A stretch of DNA of 64,000 nucleotides, from NCBI RefSeq assembly GCF_019649055.1, contig NW_026570321.1:310001-374000 (forward strand). The letters are read 5' to 3'. The position numbers and the translations under genes are program-made. The notes under the pieces are model-generated. The model was given only the letters and a program-made list of their open reading frames with translations, did not search any database and had not been told where the DNA came from. This document shows, piece after piece, positions 44,939 to 56,700 of this stretch. Origin of the DNA: Paramacrobiotus metropolitanus. Its lineage: Eukaryota; Tardigrada; Eutardigrada; Parachela; Macrobiotidae. The stretch's first letter is position 1; each line of letters opens with the position of its first letter.

Positions 44939-46775
44939 CTACTCTAACGGTGCCGTCCGTTCTGAGATCTCGGTGATGGTGGAGCCGCTATCGAAGGATG
45001 TATTGGGATCAGTCGCAGGTGCGATCACGGATTCTGTGGCCGACGACGAGGCGGAGGGAATGTTCGCCGACGGAGCGCCGATAATGTTGGACAATTTCCA
45101 TTCCACATCTTCCACGTTAGCTAATCTACACAGCAAATAAACAGCCTGATTCAATAGCCGGTTGACACAACCACTGCATCAACCCAGTGCTAAATGCTTC
45201 ATAAAATCTTCGAAAGCCACTGAAGCCTAGTCGCCGCAATGTAATCTAACATGGAAACTCCACACTTACGCTTGTTCAATACATTCCTGACTGCAAAAGT
45301 AAACAATCGTTAGAAATGTTAGATCGTTAGAAACGAAACAGTCTGAGATTTTTTATATCTATATTTTCCGTAGCATATGACTTACTGAAGCGCCAGCTGC
45401 TGGGAGATCAGCTCAATTTTTGAGACACTCTAAAAAACAACGGATCACCTGAGCAACTTGATACATGTAATGATCTTGCACAAATGCACAATAGTTATGC
45501 AAAGACAAACTCCAGCATCTTCTCTAGAAGTATCCCTTGCAAAATAGAGGAATATCAAATATGTACAATACATTTACGTGTGCAATACACCGCCAAATGC
45601 CAATACATACAAGAAAGATATCTCTTTGCGTGAAATTCGATACTATGGTTATGAATTACGATTCTGCTGAAGTTTCAAACAATTAACACCTACTAACAAG
45701 AAAACTAGTACTAACTTAATGTAGTTTAAAATTACGTACCAGAGCACAACTTTCAATATTTTGTTCCATACCGGCGAACTGTTTGGCTGTCGTCATCAGC
45801 ACCTGCAAAGAAACAAAATCCTCAGCATATATAACCATGAACTTGAAAAGTATCCCTTTTATTAGTTTTATAGTTGGATTGATAAAGTTTTAAATAGAAA
45901 AGGAGGCGGTAATTCTAGGGATTGGTACAAGTGTAAAATGTACATATTTGGTTCAAATGAATAAGTACTTTGTCCTAATTAAAATGCACTAACACTGCCG
46001 AAGATACGACAGAGAATCTTCACAAGCACCCATAAAACAGCGGAAAATTAATCCAACGACTGGCAAATCCTGCTGACATTATGTATGAAACGAAAATTGC
46101 TACAATAATTCACGATCAAAACCGTGGTTCAATTTACAAAACAAAACCCCGGTAACATGTTCACACAAACTACCCACAGATAACGGGCATTGCTAAAATT
46201 ATTAACCAGACACCGTCGAAAAATTATAACCGAAAACGTTTAAAGCACATTTTAAAAAAATCAGGCAATTACCCAGATTTTTTCACGGTTTTCAAAACTT
46301 TTTCTCATAGATAGCTATTCATGAAAATAACCTGATACGGTATCAAATACTGAAAATTAAAACAACTTACAAGTTAATCAAACATACACTGGTATCTACA
46401 AGACTACAACTACATTGCTACAAGAACAGAATGGCTAAATACGTAACTTGCTTACTACCTAAATGCAAGCATGAATGCATGATATAAAGCAGGAATTGAA
46501 AATTCATATGATATGCTGCAAGCGCCAAACAGGCGAAATTTATAATAAATAATTATTGCAACTTCGTCAGTCGTACTGGCACGGTCACATGAAACAGAAC
46601 TGGAACTGCGCAATGCCACCGACACCCACAACTTTAACGGTCTGTGACCCGTTTCCTGTTTTATGTTTACCTCCTCCGAGCGCGATCCCTTGAGCAGTTC
46701 CCGCGCGATAATTCCGACATCGCGAATACTGGACTGAATGCGCTGTGATGTCTTCTCAATGGTCTCCTCCGTCAT
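44939..46775 (-). CDS. BORCS7: BLOC-1-related complex subunit 7
   Basis: Five small exons on the minus strand join in frame: 46671-46775, 45740-45802, 45386-45429, 45270-45290 (only 21 bp) and 44939-45125, giving 139 residues. I start at ATG 46775 (MTEETIEK) because the upstream in-frame codon is GTG. The signature ARELLKGSRSEE, then a coiled-coil-like AKQFAGMEQNIES...ISQQLALHQECIEQALANVEDVEW, matches the order in vertebrate BORCS7 (about 105 aa); the Ser/Thr-rich C-terminal tail is extra. BORC sits on the lysosome surface and recruits ARL8 for outward transport along microtubules. Divergent from PLPBP, with about 870 bp between start codons. Confidence 0.78.
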
Positions 46776-47642
46776 CTTCAAACACACAATATCACGGTCA
46801 AGACAGTGCCATTACGGATAAGGATCAAGGACTAGAGTAAACACGGGACAGTGGCAATTTGTCGCACAGCACGCAGCCACGATAAGCAATAATTTGATAA
46901 CATACGGGAGACGCGAAGGCCTGCGTGTTGTGGAAGCTGTTAGAAGGATGCAGGCTGCCTGTCGTCAATGCCACGGATGGATTCATTTTCTCGCTCCTTT
47001 AAGGGATAATCTGACACTTTCTATGCCAAAGATGAAGGTGGATCGATCATACGCAGCAGTGGCTTGGTCTGTTTGGGCTGGTGTGCCAATCATACTCCAA
47101 TTACAAATTGCTGCTTTGATTTTGATGGATTTTTCATCCAAGTGCAGCGGACGGGCAGAAATCGTCTGCTGCTTTGCAGCTTTCATCGTGAGAAGTGATG
47201 CCATTTCCGGTGGAAAACGAGAGCATCTAGTTCCAAGTCCATTTGACAAGACCTGCATGGAAATTGGAATGACGGAATGTTGAGAAATTAAATTAAGAAA
47301 AATTTTAAAACGCATTAAAAAGCAAAAATTAGTCAGAAAATTAATTTTTTCATCTAATAATTTTTGATTATACTGCAAGTTACTTATTCACGGAAAAAGC
47401 CTGTTTAGAAGCGGTTCCAGAATCCAAATACCAATCCGTTTGGTAATGGAAATGGTTAGCGGAAATGGTAAGCAGTTTTACAGCTGATCAATCGACTCAA
47501 GCATTTCGCTTTTAAAATTCTATGTTCTAAAGATAATTTTGTAGTTTTAAAATCTGGAAATTCATTGCATTCCGACTGTCGCCACTATATGCTGCGTTGC
47601 AGATGTTTTTGGTGATTTCATACTGCATTCATGCTGCGGAGA
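46776..47642. promoter_or_regulatory. Shared divergent promoter region of BORCS7 and PLPBP
   Basis: The two genes face away from each other across this gap. Open frames in it (for example 46894-47283) begin with non-ATG codons and look non-coding. No core motif was identified. Confidence 0.35.
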
Positions 47643-50143
47643 ATGGCGACGGAGACAGTGGATATCGTTGCGTCGTTGAATAATATCCGGCAGTTGATGA
47701 AGAATGCATGTGCCACCAGAAAGCAGGTACGCCGTACAACAACGATTTCATCGTCGCGTTTCTTATTCTCTATAAGGCACCTCTGCGGCATTGCAGGGAT
47801 TTAAAGAGCCGCTGCTCATTGCTGTTAGCAAAACCAAACCCGTGGAAATGATTGTGGAAGCATACCAGGCAGGACAAAAAGACTTCGGAGAAAACTATGT
47901 AAGCAGTAAGAGTCTACTCTAATACTCTGTACTTTAAAAGTCAAAAGTTTGCTTGCCTGTAGTAACAAGTTGAGCCGTATTATGTTCGGCAGTTTGCTTT
48001 TTGCGATTTGTGATGTTTTAGCACTTTTCGAATTCATCGTTCATTTTAAGCACTGTCGAAAATTTCGCGTTTTCGTAACAGGTCCAGGAGCTGATACAGA
48101 AGGCCTCCGATGAGCAGGTTAGGAATCGGAATTGGAACGGTTTACGATTAATTTGAATCATTTACTGTATTTCACAGTTGAATTTCCGGCGCATATTGGA
48201 GACGTGGTTTTTGATTTTTTATAGCGTAACAGTGTTTAGTTGTCGAATTATAACTTTCTTCGGTGGGGTTTTCACTGTATGACTGCTTGTTTTTATAGAT
48301 CCTTTCCAAATGTCCCGATATACGATGGCATTTTATTGGTCATTTACAGAGAAACAAAGTCACAAAGTTAATAGGTAAGAGACCGAATACAGATAAGCAT
48401 ACTGATACTTCGATAGAAAATCAGTTTTGAAAAAAAAAATCTTTTGTGGTTCGGGAATTTTTAAAAATTATTATAATTTGAATCAGTCTACGTGACGGCG
48501 TCTGGAGATGCTGTTTAACAGTTTACTAAACGGTACAACCGTACAGCGGTAGCGGCTACATACCAGTACATCATGTACATGCCTTTACTCTACGTTTTAT
48601 TACATCTGTGCGAAATATCAACGAACTCACTATTTAATTTTATTAATAATTTTGCATGTACCCGCATACGGCTGCACTGTAGCGTGACAAAATATTATGA
48701 GGACAGTACTTTTCTGCCTACTCGTGAAAGTTGACTGTAGTAAATAACTAAACATGTAAATTCTAATGTGCCGCCGTATTATACTGGTGGTGGCGTATGC
48801 TGTTGAAAGAATAACAGATTGTATATTTGTATAATTGTATTGTTGTTGATGTTTTGCTTATTGATTACTACGAGTATGCGTTTTTTCCAGGTGCTCCCAG
48901 TCTGACCGTAGTAGATACAGTCGACAGCGTGAAACTTGCCGATGCTCTTAATAGTGGCTGGGAAAAACGGCAGTTAGACCGGAAACTGGATGTCATGTTG
49001 GAAATTAATACCAGCAAAGAACCAAGTGAGCACCGTAAAGTTCAAGTATTACAATCTTCATCATTAATGGAACTATGTAAATTTGCAAATCCGCTGCCTG
49101 CAGTGTATTCCAGTCTTCCAGACGTTTGCTACGTGTGATGGCTTCTGTTCTCAGTAGTGCTTTCAGCCTCTGATAATCCTACCACTGAGAATTAAAAACA
49201 ATAGCATTGATAAACGAATACAAAATTAGTGTAATTCTTTTACCTATCTTTTCCATAGTTTTTCCTTGGAATATCATCCCGTTACATCGTTTACAAGTGC
49301 TTAGGTGCTTCTAACGATAAATTCTAATTGTATTGTGTGTTATTCCAATTTCCAGATAAGCATGGTATCCATCCTGATCAGGTTGTTTCCATTGCTGATC
49401 ACATAAATGCCCGCTGTCCCGGCTTGAAGTTAAAAGGCCTTATGACGATCGGTGCAATCGAGCATAGCACCAACATCCGACCCAATCCCGATTTTGTTGT
49501 ACGTATGCTCGGTACACGATTCCCTTACGTTTGTTGCAGTCTGTACCAGGGCGAAAATGATTAATAGTGCCGCTTTCGACCAATAAGTGCATGATTTGGT
49601 CAGTCGTATTTTTGCGTTTTTTTTGTCTTTTTGTGGTTAAAGCGCAAATCACTGATTTGCAGAATCGAATAGTTGCAGACCCTTCTGCATTTACAGCAGT
49701 TAATTCGTTTTTTTATTTAATTCGTATTTGTGGCTGTTGGTTGGCGATGCTGGAAGCAAAATTTCTGAAAAATTACATCTTGTACATAAATCGATTACTT
49801 TTACTTGTTAATAATATTTTACCAAAATTTAATGTATTTCTCGTATGCTTAGATTTAACTATTCTGATGATTATTAATGTATCTCATATCTATATTGTGT
49901 ATTATGCATGTGTATGCGTGCTGTGTGGTATAAAAGTTTCTGTTTCAGAGCCTCTTTGCGTGTCATCAGGCGCTGTGTGAACATTTACGAGTGGATCCCA
50001 GTGAACTGGAGTTGAGCATGGGCATGTCCGAGGATTTTGAACACGCCATCGAAATGGGCAGCTCTCAGGTTCGCGTGGGAAGCAAGATATTCGGCAGTCG
50101 TGTGTATCATACTATTACGGATTCCGGTGACGAAAAAGAGTGA
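47643..50143 (+). CDS. PLPBP: Pyridoxal phosphate homeostasis protein (YggS/PROSC family)
   Basis: Seven exons join in frame: 47643-47726, 47797-47898, 48082-48117, 48299-48374, 48891-49025, 49356-49498 and 49949-50143, giving 256 residues (family about 230-275). Key features are LIAVSKTKP with Lys40, the pyridoxal-phosphate Schiff-base lysine, [28 protein letters not shown]-equivalent [26 protein letters not shown] and the phosphate-binding [29 protein letters not shown]. The protein is a single-domain TIM-barrel that binds PLP without known catalysis and buffers the free cofactor in cytosol and mitochondria. AATAAA at 50512-50517. It converges with the Ral gene. Confidence 0.92.
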
Positions 50144-50985
50144 TATCGGTGGTGATTTTCGAAAGCGACGTCGGTTTAGGATGGGTTTAGGCTTTTAGCG
50201 GTGGCATGGTGGTAAAAAGCTATGGAATTCTTAATTTATTAAGGGCATTTTCATGCTGTGTATAAATCTCGAAAATTTTTTCGCGGTACGCGATAATAAC
50301 GGATGAATTTATTACCGTTTTCTCTTAGAAATGAGGAACAATTGCAAAAGCCTTCGCATGACTATCCCGTGCAAATGCTCGTTTGTTAGTTAAGCGACAA
50401 AAGTATCATTAAGATAAACTGCAGCCAGATTATTCAGTAGCTCGAGCCATTCAACTGTTCTAACACAGCAGTTTCTTCTCACTTTCTTCGTTCCTTTCCT
50501 GTTTTACTGCGAATAAATAAGTAAACCAATCCCAGTATGCACTAATATTTTCAATCTATCGACTATCAAAGCGATTAAACATGAAGCTACTGCACATTTG
50601 ACAGCGTATTATTTATTAAAAAATCGGTAAAAAACATCGAGCTTGGATGAAAACTACGCAAAAAACCTGTCAGGTTTTCAAGCGGAAAGCAAGAGCATCG
50701 CGCAGCAAGATAATAACATACATAGATGCCGAACGCGCTCAGGTACAGTCCAATTACTATGCGGAACAAATCACAGAGAAACGCCTCTAAATTCTATGGA
50801 AAACTACGCAGCCGAGCAAATCGGGATTAAGTGGCCACTACTGATGAGAAGCGACGATCATCAAGCGACTGCGACAGGACAATTTGGTTAAAAAAAGAAA
50901 AACAACCGCATACGCGTACTGACCCCGACGAAATAAAACGAAGACACTATAAAAAATAAGGAATAAATCCGCGCACAATATATAA
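50144..50985. other. Convergent 3' region between PLPBP and Ral
   Basis: Contains the PLPBP 3' UTR with AATAAA at 50512-50517 and the Ral 3' UTR on the other strand. No other gene. Confidence 0.5.
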
Positions 50986-52678
50986 TTACAAAATGCAACA
51001 TTTCTTCTTCTTTCTCCGGTCTGGCTTCTTCGTTGTGGCCGTCTCGCCTTCCTTCCATCGCTTTATTTCACGCAGCAACTCGTAAAACGCCTACAAAACG
51101 TTTTATCTTACAGAAAATTCGATTGGCGTAAGCCGATGCAATTCCTGAAAAACCATTACGGCATAATTCGTACACAGCAGAAAAGCGCTAGTAGCGATGG
51201 AAATTACTGCAAAATTACCGCAAGCATGCGTCAAAAACCCGAAAATCAAAACTAAAAACTACTCGTAACCATAGATTCAAAATTGCAAAAACAATGAGGC
51301 AATACAGTATACCATTTCAAGGACATTCAAAGTTCAAAACTGTCTGGCGGCACAAAACGTTAAATGATCAGCATGTAACATTCAGATAAGAGTCAACTGA
51401 TAACGACAACTTCCGGTACCAATCACAAAATTGCAAATTTTGGGCAAAACATAATCAAATGACAACTTATTCACAAAGCATAGAGAAACAGACGTATATT
51501 CCTGCTGGCCAAGGACTTCAATCACACAGACAATCCAAAATAAATTATTCCAGAACTTACCTTATCGACGTTGAATTTGGTTTTGGCTGACGTCTCAATG
51601 TAAGGAACATTCCACAATCGCGCTTTCTCCTGCAGTGTCGTTATGGACACCTTCCTCTGAGCTTCTAGATCCACTTTATTCCCGACGAGAATCATGGGGA
51701 TTTTAGGCATGTTTTTCACGCGAAAAATCTGGTCTCTGCCGTCACAAAGCACAGTAATTACAACATGTAAAGAAAAAAATGCCAACAATCTACGTAATAC
51801 GAGTGCGTATCATGTATGTTTACACTTTACAGTAGCACTGTACAGTAATGGTACTCGTACTGTACTTCTATGGAATTTTGTAGCCACCCTACGTTTAAAA
51901 AAGCACAAATTTCTGACAAACTCGACGAAAACTCAGAATTCAGACAACGAAACCAATAAATTAAAAACGTAAAAACAATTATATAATTTTAACGGGATAA
52001 ACTGTAAATACATACTCGCACATGGATTACAAAAAAAATTCCAAATAACCAATTCATTAATTTTATCGTCGTCAAAAACGGGCAAAATATTTTAAGAAAG
52101 CGACTTTCGACGACTTCCGAACTACTTTCCTCAATTAAAGCTTAACACGCTCCGTATTTAAAAAATCGCTTTACATGCTTGGTACATACTTCCGCCGAAA
52201 AAACAACAAAGTTGCAAAACAGTCAAATCAGTGAAATCTAGCTTGCACGCAGCCAAATGAGCAAAGACCAAAGATTATACAGTCTCGCAACTTACTTTAA
52301 TTCATCGAGCGCCGCGAATGAATCCGTATCCGTCAGGGCGAATACACACATAAACCCTTCCCCACTGCGAAAGTAATTATCCCGGATGGCCGCGTAGTCC
52401 TCCTGGCCCGCCGTGTCCAGAATATCCACGGAGACCTCCTTGGACTCCAGCACCACCTTCTTGCGGTACGAGTCCGCTTTGGTCGGCTCATAGTCCTCCA
52501 CGAACTAGCCGCACCAGTGCAGAATATCAGCAACACATCAGGGATAACATTGCAATCAAACCGTACCCACCTCATCGTACATAAACTGCAGCGTGATGGC
52601 CGACTTCCCCACACCCCCAGCGCCCACCATAATCACCTTGTGCACCTCCTCCGGGGCGCTCTTCTTATTCTGCGCCAT
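50986..52678 (-). CDS. Ral: Ral small GTPase
   Basis: Four minus-strand exons join in frame: 52571-52678, 52296-52504, 51561-51735 and 50986-51090, giving 198 residues (vertebrate RalA 206). The P-loop is GAGGVGKS (residues 19-26), the effector region [14 protein letters not shown] with Thr44 is the Ral-specific form of switch [23 protein letters not shown] is complete, and NKVD and ETSAK bind guanine. Gln70 of DTAGQ is present, so GTPase activity should be normal. The C terminus is polybasic and ends in the CAAX box CCIL, identical to animal Ral, predicting geranylgeranylation and membrane attachment. Ral acts through the exocyst and RalBP1. The hypervariable tail is shorter than in vertebrates. 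Confidence 0.95.
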
Positions 52679-52929
52679 GGCCGCGGTGCAAGGGGAGGAT
52701 TTCTGGACAGATGATAAATATCACGCTGCAATGGTAATGATTACGCACGGGACAAAGTGGAGGAGTTGGCAGAATGCTGACGGTGTAGGAAACATGCAAG
52801 GGGTTTTTTTAAATGGAGGAGATGATCGCTGACGATATGGTTGATGATAGGCGCACTTTGCAAATTTAACAAATACGCTAGCTGCAGGCGTGTGTGTGTC
52901 ACTGAACCGAAGCGTTGTGAGTCAGAAAA

Positions 52930-53700
52930 ATGTCATTTAAGAATGGCCGGACAGCTTATCCGCCATGTATCGTCCTAGCGCGAAGTTTATATTTCATGCG
53001 CTCCGACCATTGTTATCGATTTCCGGTAGTAGCATTCGAGCGCAGATGCACAGTTTTCTGTTCGGATATGCAGATTGAATGGACTGCGATTTCCGCACGG
53101 ATTATCACTGTTATCTTATCATCGTGATCGGAATTATTTAGCAAACAAAAGTGCTTCTATGGTGTATTTTAAAAGTCTTCTATGGTTTTTATTTTTGTGC
53201 TTGTAAAAGTTGTTTGCACGATTGTGTTAGTTCCGCTGTTTGCCGAGCAATTTAGGCAACACAAACTACAAAGCCGCAAGCCGAAAGGGGCAAGCCGAAA
53301 GTTATCGAAGCACAACTGGCTGATGCCACGATACGATTTTGTTGCGGCGGCGTTTGAGATTCACAGTAGACGGTGGCACTAAGAAACTTGTGGACAAGGT
53401 TGGAAGCTGCCTAATATCTGCCACTGGCCAGAAACGCGCCAAAGAGTTTTTTCGGCAGCGTTTGTCTATACAGATACAGCGCGGGAATGCGATATGCGTT
53501 ATGGGCACGATTCCCGAGCAGGACAGTATAGAAGAGTTTTTCTTGTTGTGATTGGGGTGTATCTGCCGCGGATGATTGTTTCATGCTTGTTGATTTTTGA
53601 GGGTTACGGTGTGTTATAGTGGGTTTTATTGTCAAATCGGAATCTTTTCAATGCCGTTGCAGATGTAAACTACAAAGCAACGCAATAAACGACTACTCCG
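52930..53700 (+). other. Possible small plus-strand gene, unassigned
   Basis: Three short ORFs follow each other: 52930-53127, 53182-53382 (hydrophobic start VFIFVLVKVVCTIVLVPLF) and one ending at 53551 in a different frame. The last reads smoothly from about 53370 (VDGGTKKLVDKVGSCL, then FFRQRLSIQIQRGNAICVMG, ending EEFFLL), which looks like real protein, possibly the final exon after the CAG at 53368-53370. An AATAAA lies near 53682. I could not name the family or find a convincing set of splice sites. It would be head-to-head with Ral. Confidence 0.35.
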
Positions 53701-56700
53701 GCTCACCATTTCCGGTTCGTAAAAACCATGGCAGGCGATTCGTTGCAGTTGACGTGATGCAAAGTGACCGGTGAGCGCCTTGACAGCAGTCACGTTGTAT
53801 ATTTTGGAAAATAATGGAGGCCTTAAAAGCTTGGAATATTAATCAAAGAAAAATGTCAAACGCTGTTTGAGATTGAAAAAGCGATTAGGTATTGCAGGCA
53901 AAATGTAATCATTAAAGGAGGCGGCATATAATACACGCTGTTGACTCGGACAACTGGACGGATGGCGAGTGGTGTTGCCGTGTATGAAAGAGAATTCATA
54001 TCGCAGAAACCGGTAAAGTGAAGCAGGTTTCATTGCCTACTTGAATTTGATGGATATGTGATTTACTTGTTATTCTTGTGCCGTAATAAAAGGCTTTGCC
54101 GAATTTCTTCGCGCGTACGGCGTCCGAACTATTTTGTTCGGCGCGGTTGCAGTTAATAATAATTCTAAACGCCGATAATTGCTTTTTTCACATAACCGTG
54201 CACCTTCTGAAAGGGTCAGATTAAAAATAGTGTTATTTCCAACTGCAGAAGTCGAATTGCTATAATCTCGATAACTGTCAACTGGGTTTATAATATCGCA
54301 TGCATAAATTAAACCGGTATTATAGGGGCTGTGGGTGTATACTTCAGTCTTCACATATATAAATCATGCGCGAAAATATTTTTGTCTGTTATGTATAACG
54401 AAGCAAATTTGTGCTTAACTGTACCAAAGCTGCAAAAAAATCTAACGCATAATATGTAACCGATTTAGTGCGGAGTCATTAAGCAATAAAGGGTATGTAC
54501 TTTCAATATTTATGTGTAAATTCAAACGTCATAAAATCGAGCATAAAATGTTTTATTTCAAGCAATCTTTCGTAACAGCATGCATATGTCGCCTGAATTT
54601 ATCATTTCAAGATAAAAATATTTTACTTTATTGCTAAACTTATGTAAGTGAAATGTTTCTCAGCGGTTTAGTAGCATTATACTTAAATTTCCAAAAGGTC
54701 ACCGGCTATTGCGCGAGGCGTTAATCACTTGTGACGTGAAGCTGTAATAACGCAGCATTACATTGTACCGAACACATGCTCAAGCATTTAAGGATGCAAA
54801 TTGGAAGCGAAGGCGTCCAACAATTTATTAGGCCAAACAGTAAAAATAGTTCCCAGCGTGGTTGCAGATCGCGATCGCCGCGCCGTGTGATGCTGAAGAG
54901 AGATTGCCAGCATCATGCAGGAATATATAAACCGCGCAGCAGATCAAATTAGCACCATATGTGTAATACCAGCGGCTATATTTAATATCGGTACATTATG
55001 CGCTGCCGCGTTAAGACAGTTCACGTTCCAGTAAGGGTAGAAGTTTTTAATGACGGAACTTCCATAAAAGGACAAGACATATTTGGAAATTATAATCCCG
55101 CCCTTAAACTGCCGTTAATCATACACACAGTGCACGCGGCGGACCGGCGTCTTGTGAGGCGGAAAATTAAATTCAAACAGAAGCCAAACCACAGTGTCGT
55201 ATTAACGGAAAGCGAAAAAAAGCTGGCTACGTGGCCACATACATGAATTATATGGTATTAAGTGCTATATATGCATGCAATGCCAAATAAAGCAGCCAAT
55301 CACCATTTCCGGCTGGTTTTTCCGCTGCGGCATATTTGGGACGTGTGTACGTAAATGCACGGTGGAATGGTCGAATCATTAAGATGCAGCGTTTTTCCAC
55401 CGATTCCTTTGACTGCAAATTGAGAGTTTCAGCTGTTTAACATTCTGACCTAAGGCTAACCTGATTGAGAATTCTTCTCCATTAATTTTCTAACGGAATT
55501 CCGCGCTGGTCATTGGAAGCTGGAGATTTTCGTTTTGCGCGTGCGCCGCTTATTTTGTCGGCGCTTTTTACAGGGTAAAAATCTTAATACTCTTGCAACA
55601 GTTTTGGTCAAAATTATTTATCTGGTTAAAACCATGACGCATTGTGGAGCGATGACAATGGTCTGGCGGCAGAATTAATTATTACAAGTGAGCAGAATTC
55701 GTTCGATGATTCATGTGTTTCAGATGAGAGTGCATCGCATTTGATATTCTGCCTGCTTCGGTTGTTGCTAAATTTTTGGCTGTAATTGCTAGTTGGGGCA
55801 AACCAGCTTTTCTAATAATGCGGGGGTTTTTGTTCATCCGAAACTGGTAGAAATATCTTGCAGCTCTGTATAAGTTTTTTATGAGAAGGTTGCCTATGGA
55901 TTATCTTGGTACTGTATATCTTAAATCATTTATGTAAGTTTTTAAGAAGATACTCGAGTGGATTTAACGTTTAACCGAAGACTGAAGTAGAGATACCAAG
56001 GTACTACCGGTACTTACTAGTGAGTTACTACAAGCTATAACAGCTTATTAACTTACTTGTTGTTGCTTTCAGATTAAGGCAAAACCAGAAAAAAATATTT
56101 TACTATCAGTCTGTAACTTGTTTCTGGTTTTTCTACAAAGTTTCTTTTGATAATTTTGTTTTCTGCATGCTTGCATTAAGAAAGTGCTGGAAAATTTCTT
56201 AAACGGTATCTTTCTTGGTAATGGATATTGGATATTAGTGATAAACTGCAACACTAATTAGAACGGTATTAAAATTATTTTTGCAACGTTTGCTAGATCC
56301 TGATAAAGCATGTCTCTTTTGTAGACGGTATTCCGGCATCGACCCTGGACCGGTGCTTATTTGCATATTTCTTTGGCCACAGAACGTGACAACCCGGGAA
56401 AATTACCGAACATTGCTGTGTTATCTCCACAATCGTCCAAAATCCCATATTTGAAAACGGTGAGCAATTGCACTTCAGTCAACAGATTGGTCAATTTGCG
56501 GATCAACACACTCCATTGACTGCCTAAGTGGCCGCACTAGACTAATCAGGCGCAGACGGATCAACACCCTGTTGATACAACGCTTTTTATCGCATTCAAC
56601 CGAATACCCACTCGAAATCCCATTGGCCCATTCAGTATTACCGCGCGGCATTGTACGTACGGATTGTCACCATTCAATCCGAACGTAACGAAACTGCCTA

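Noticed and set aside
46894-47283. 129-codon plus-strand ORF between BORCS7 and PLPBP
   Set aside because: It starts with TTG, has no family resemblance and lies in a divergent promoter region.
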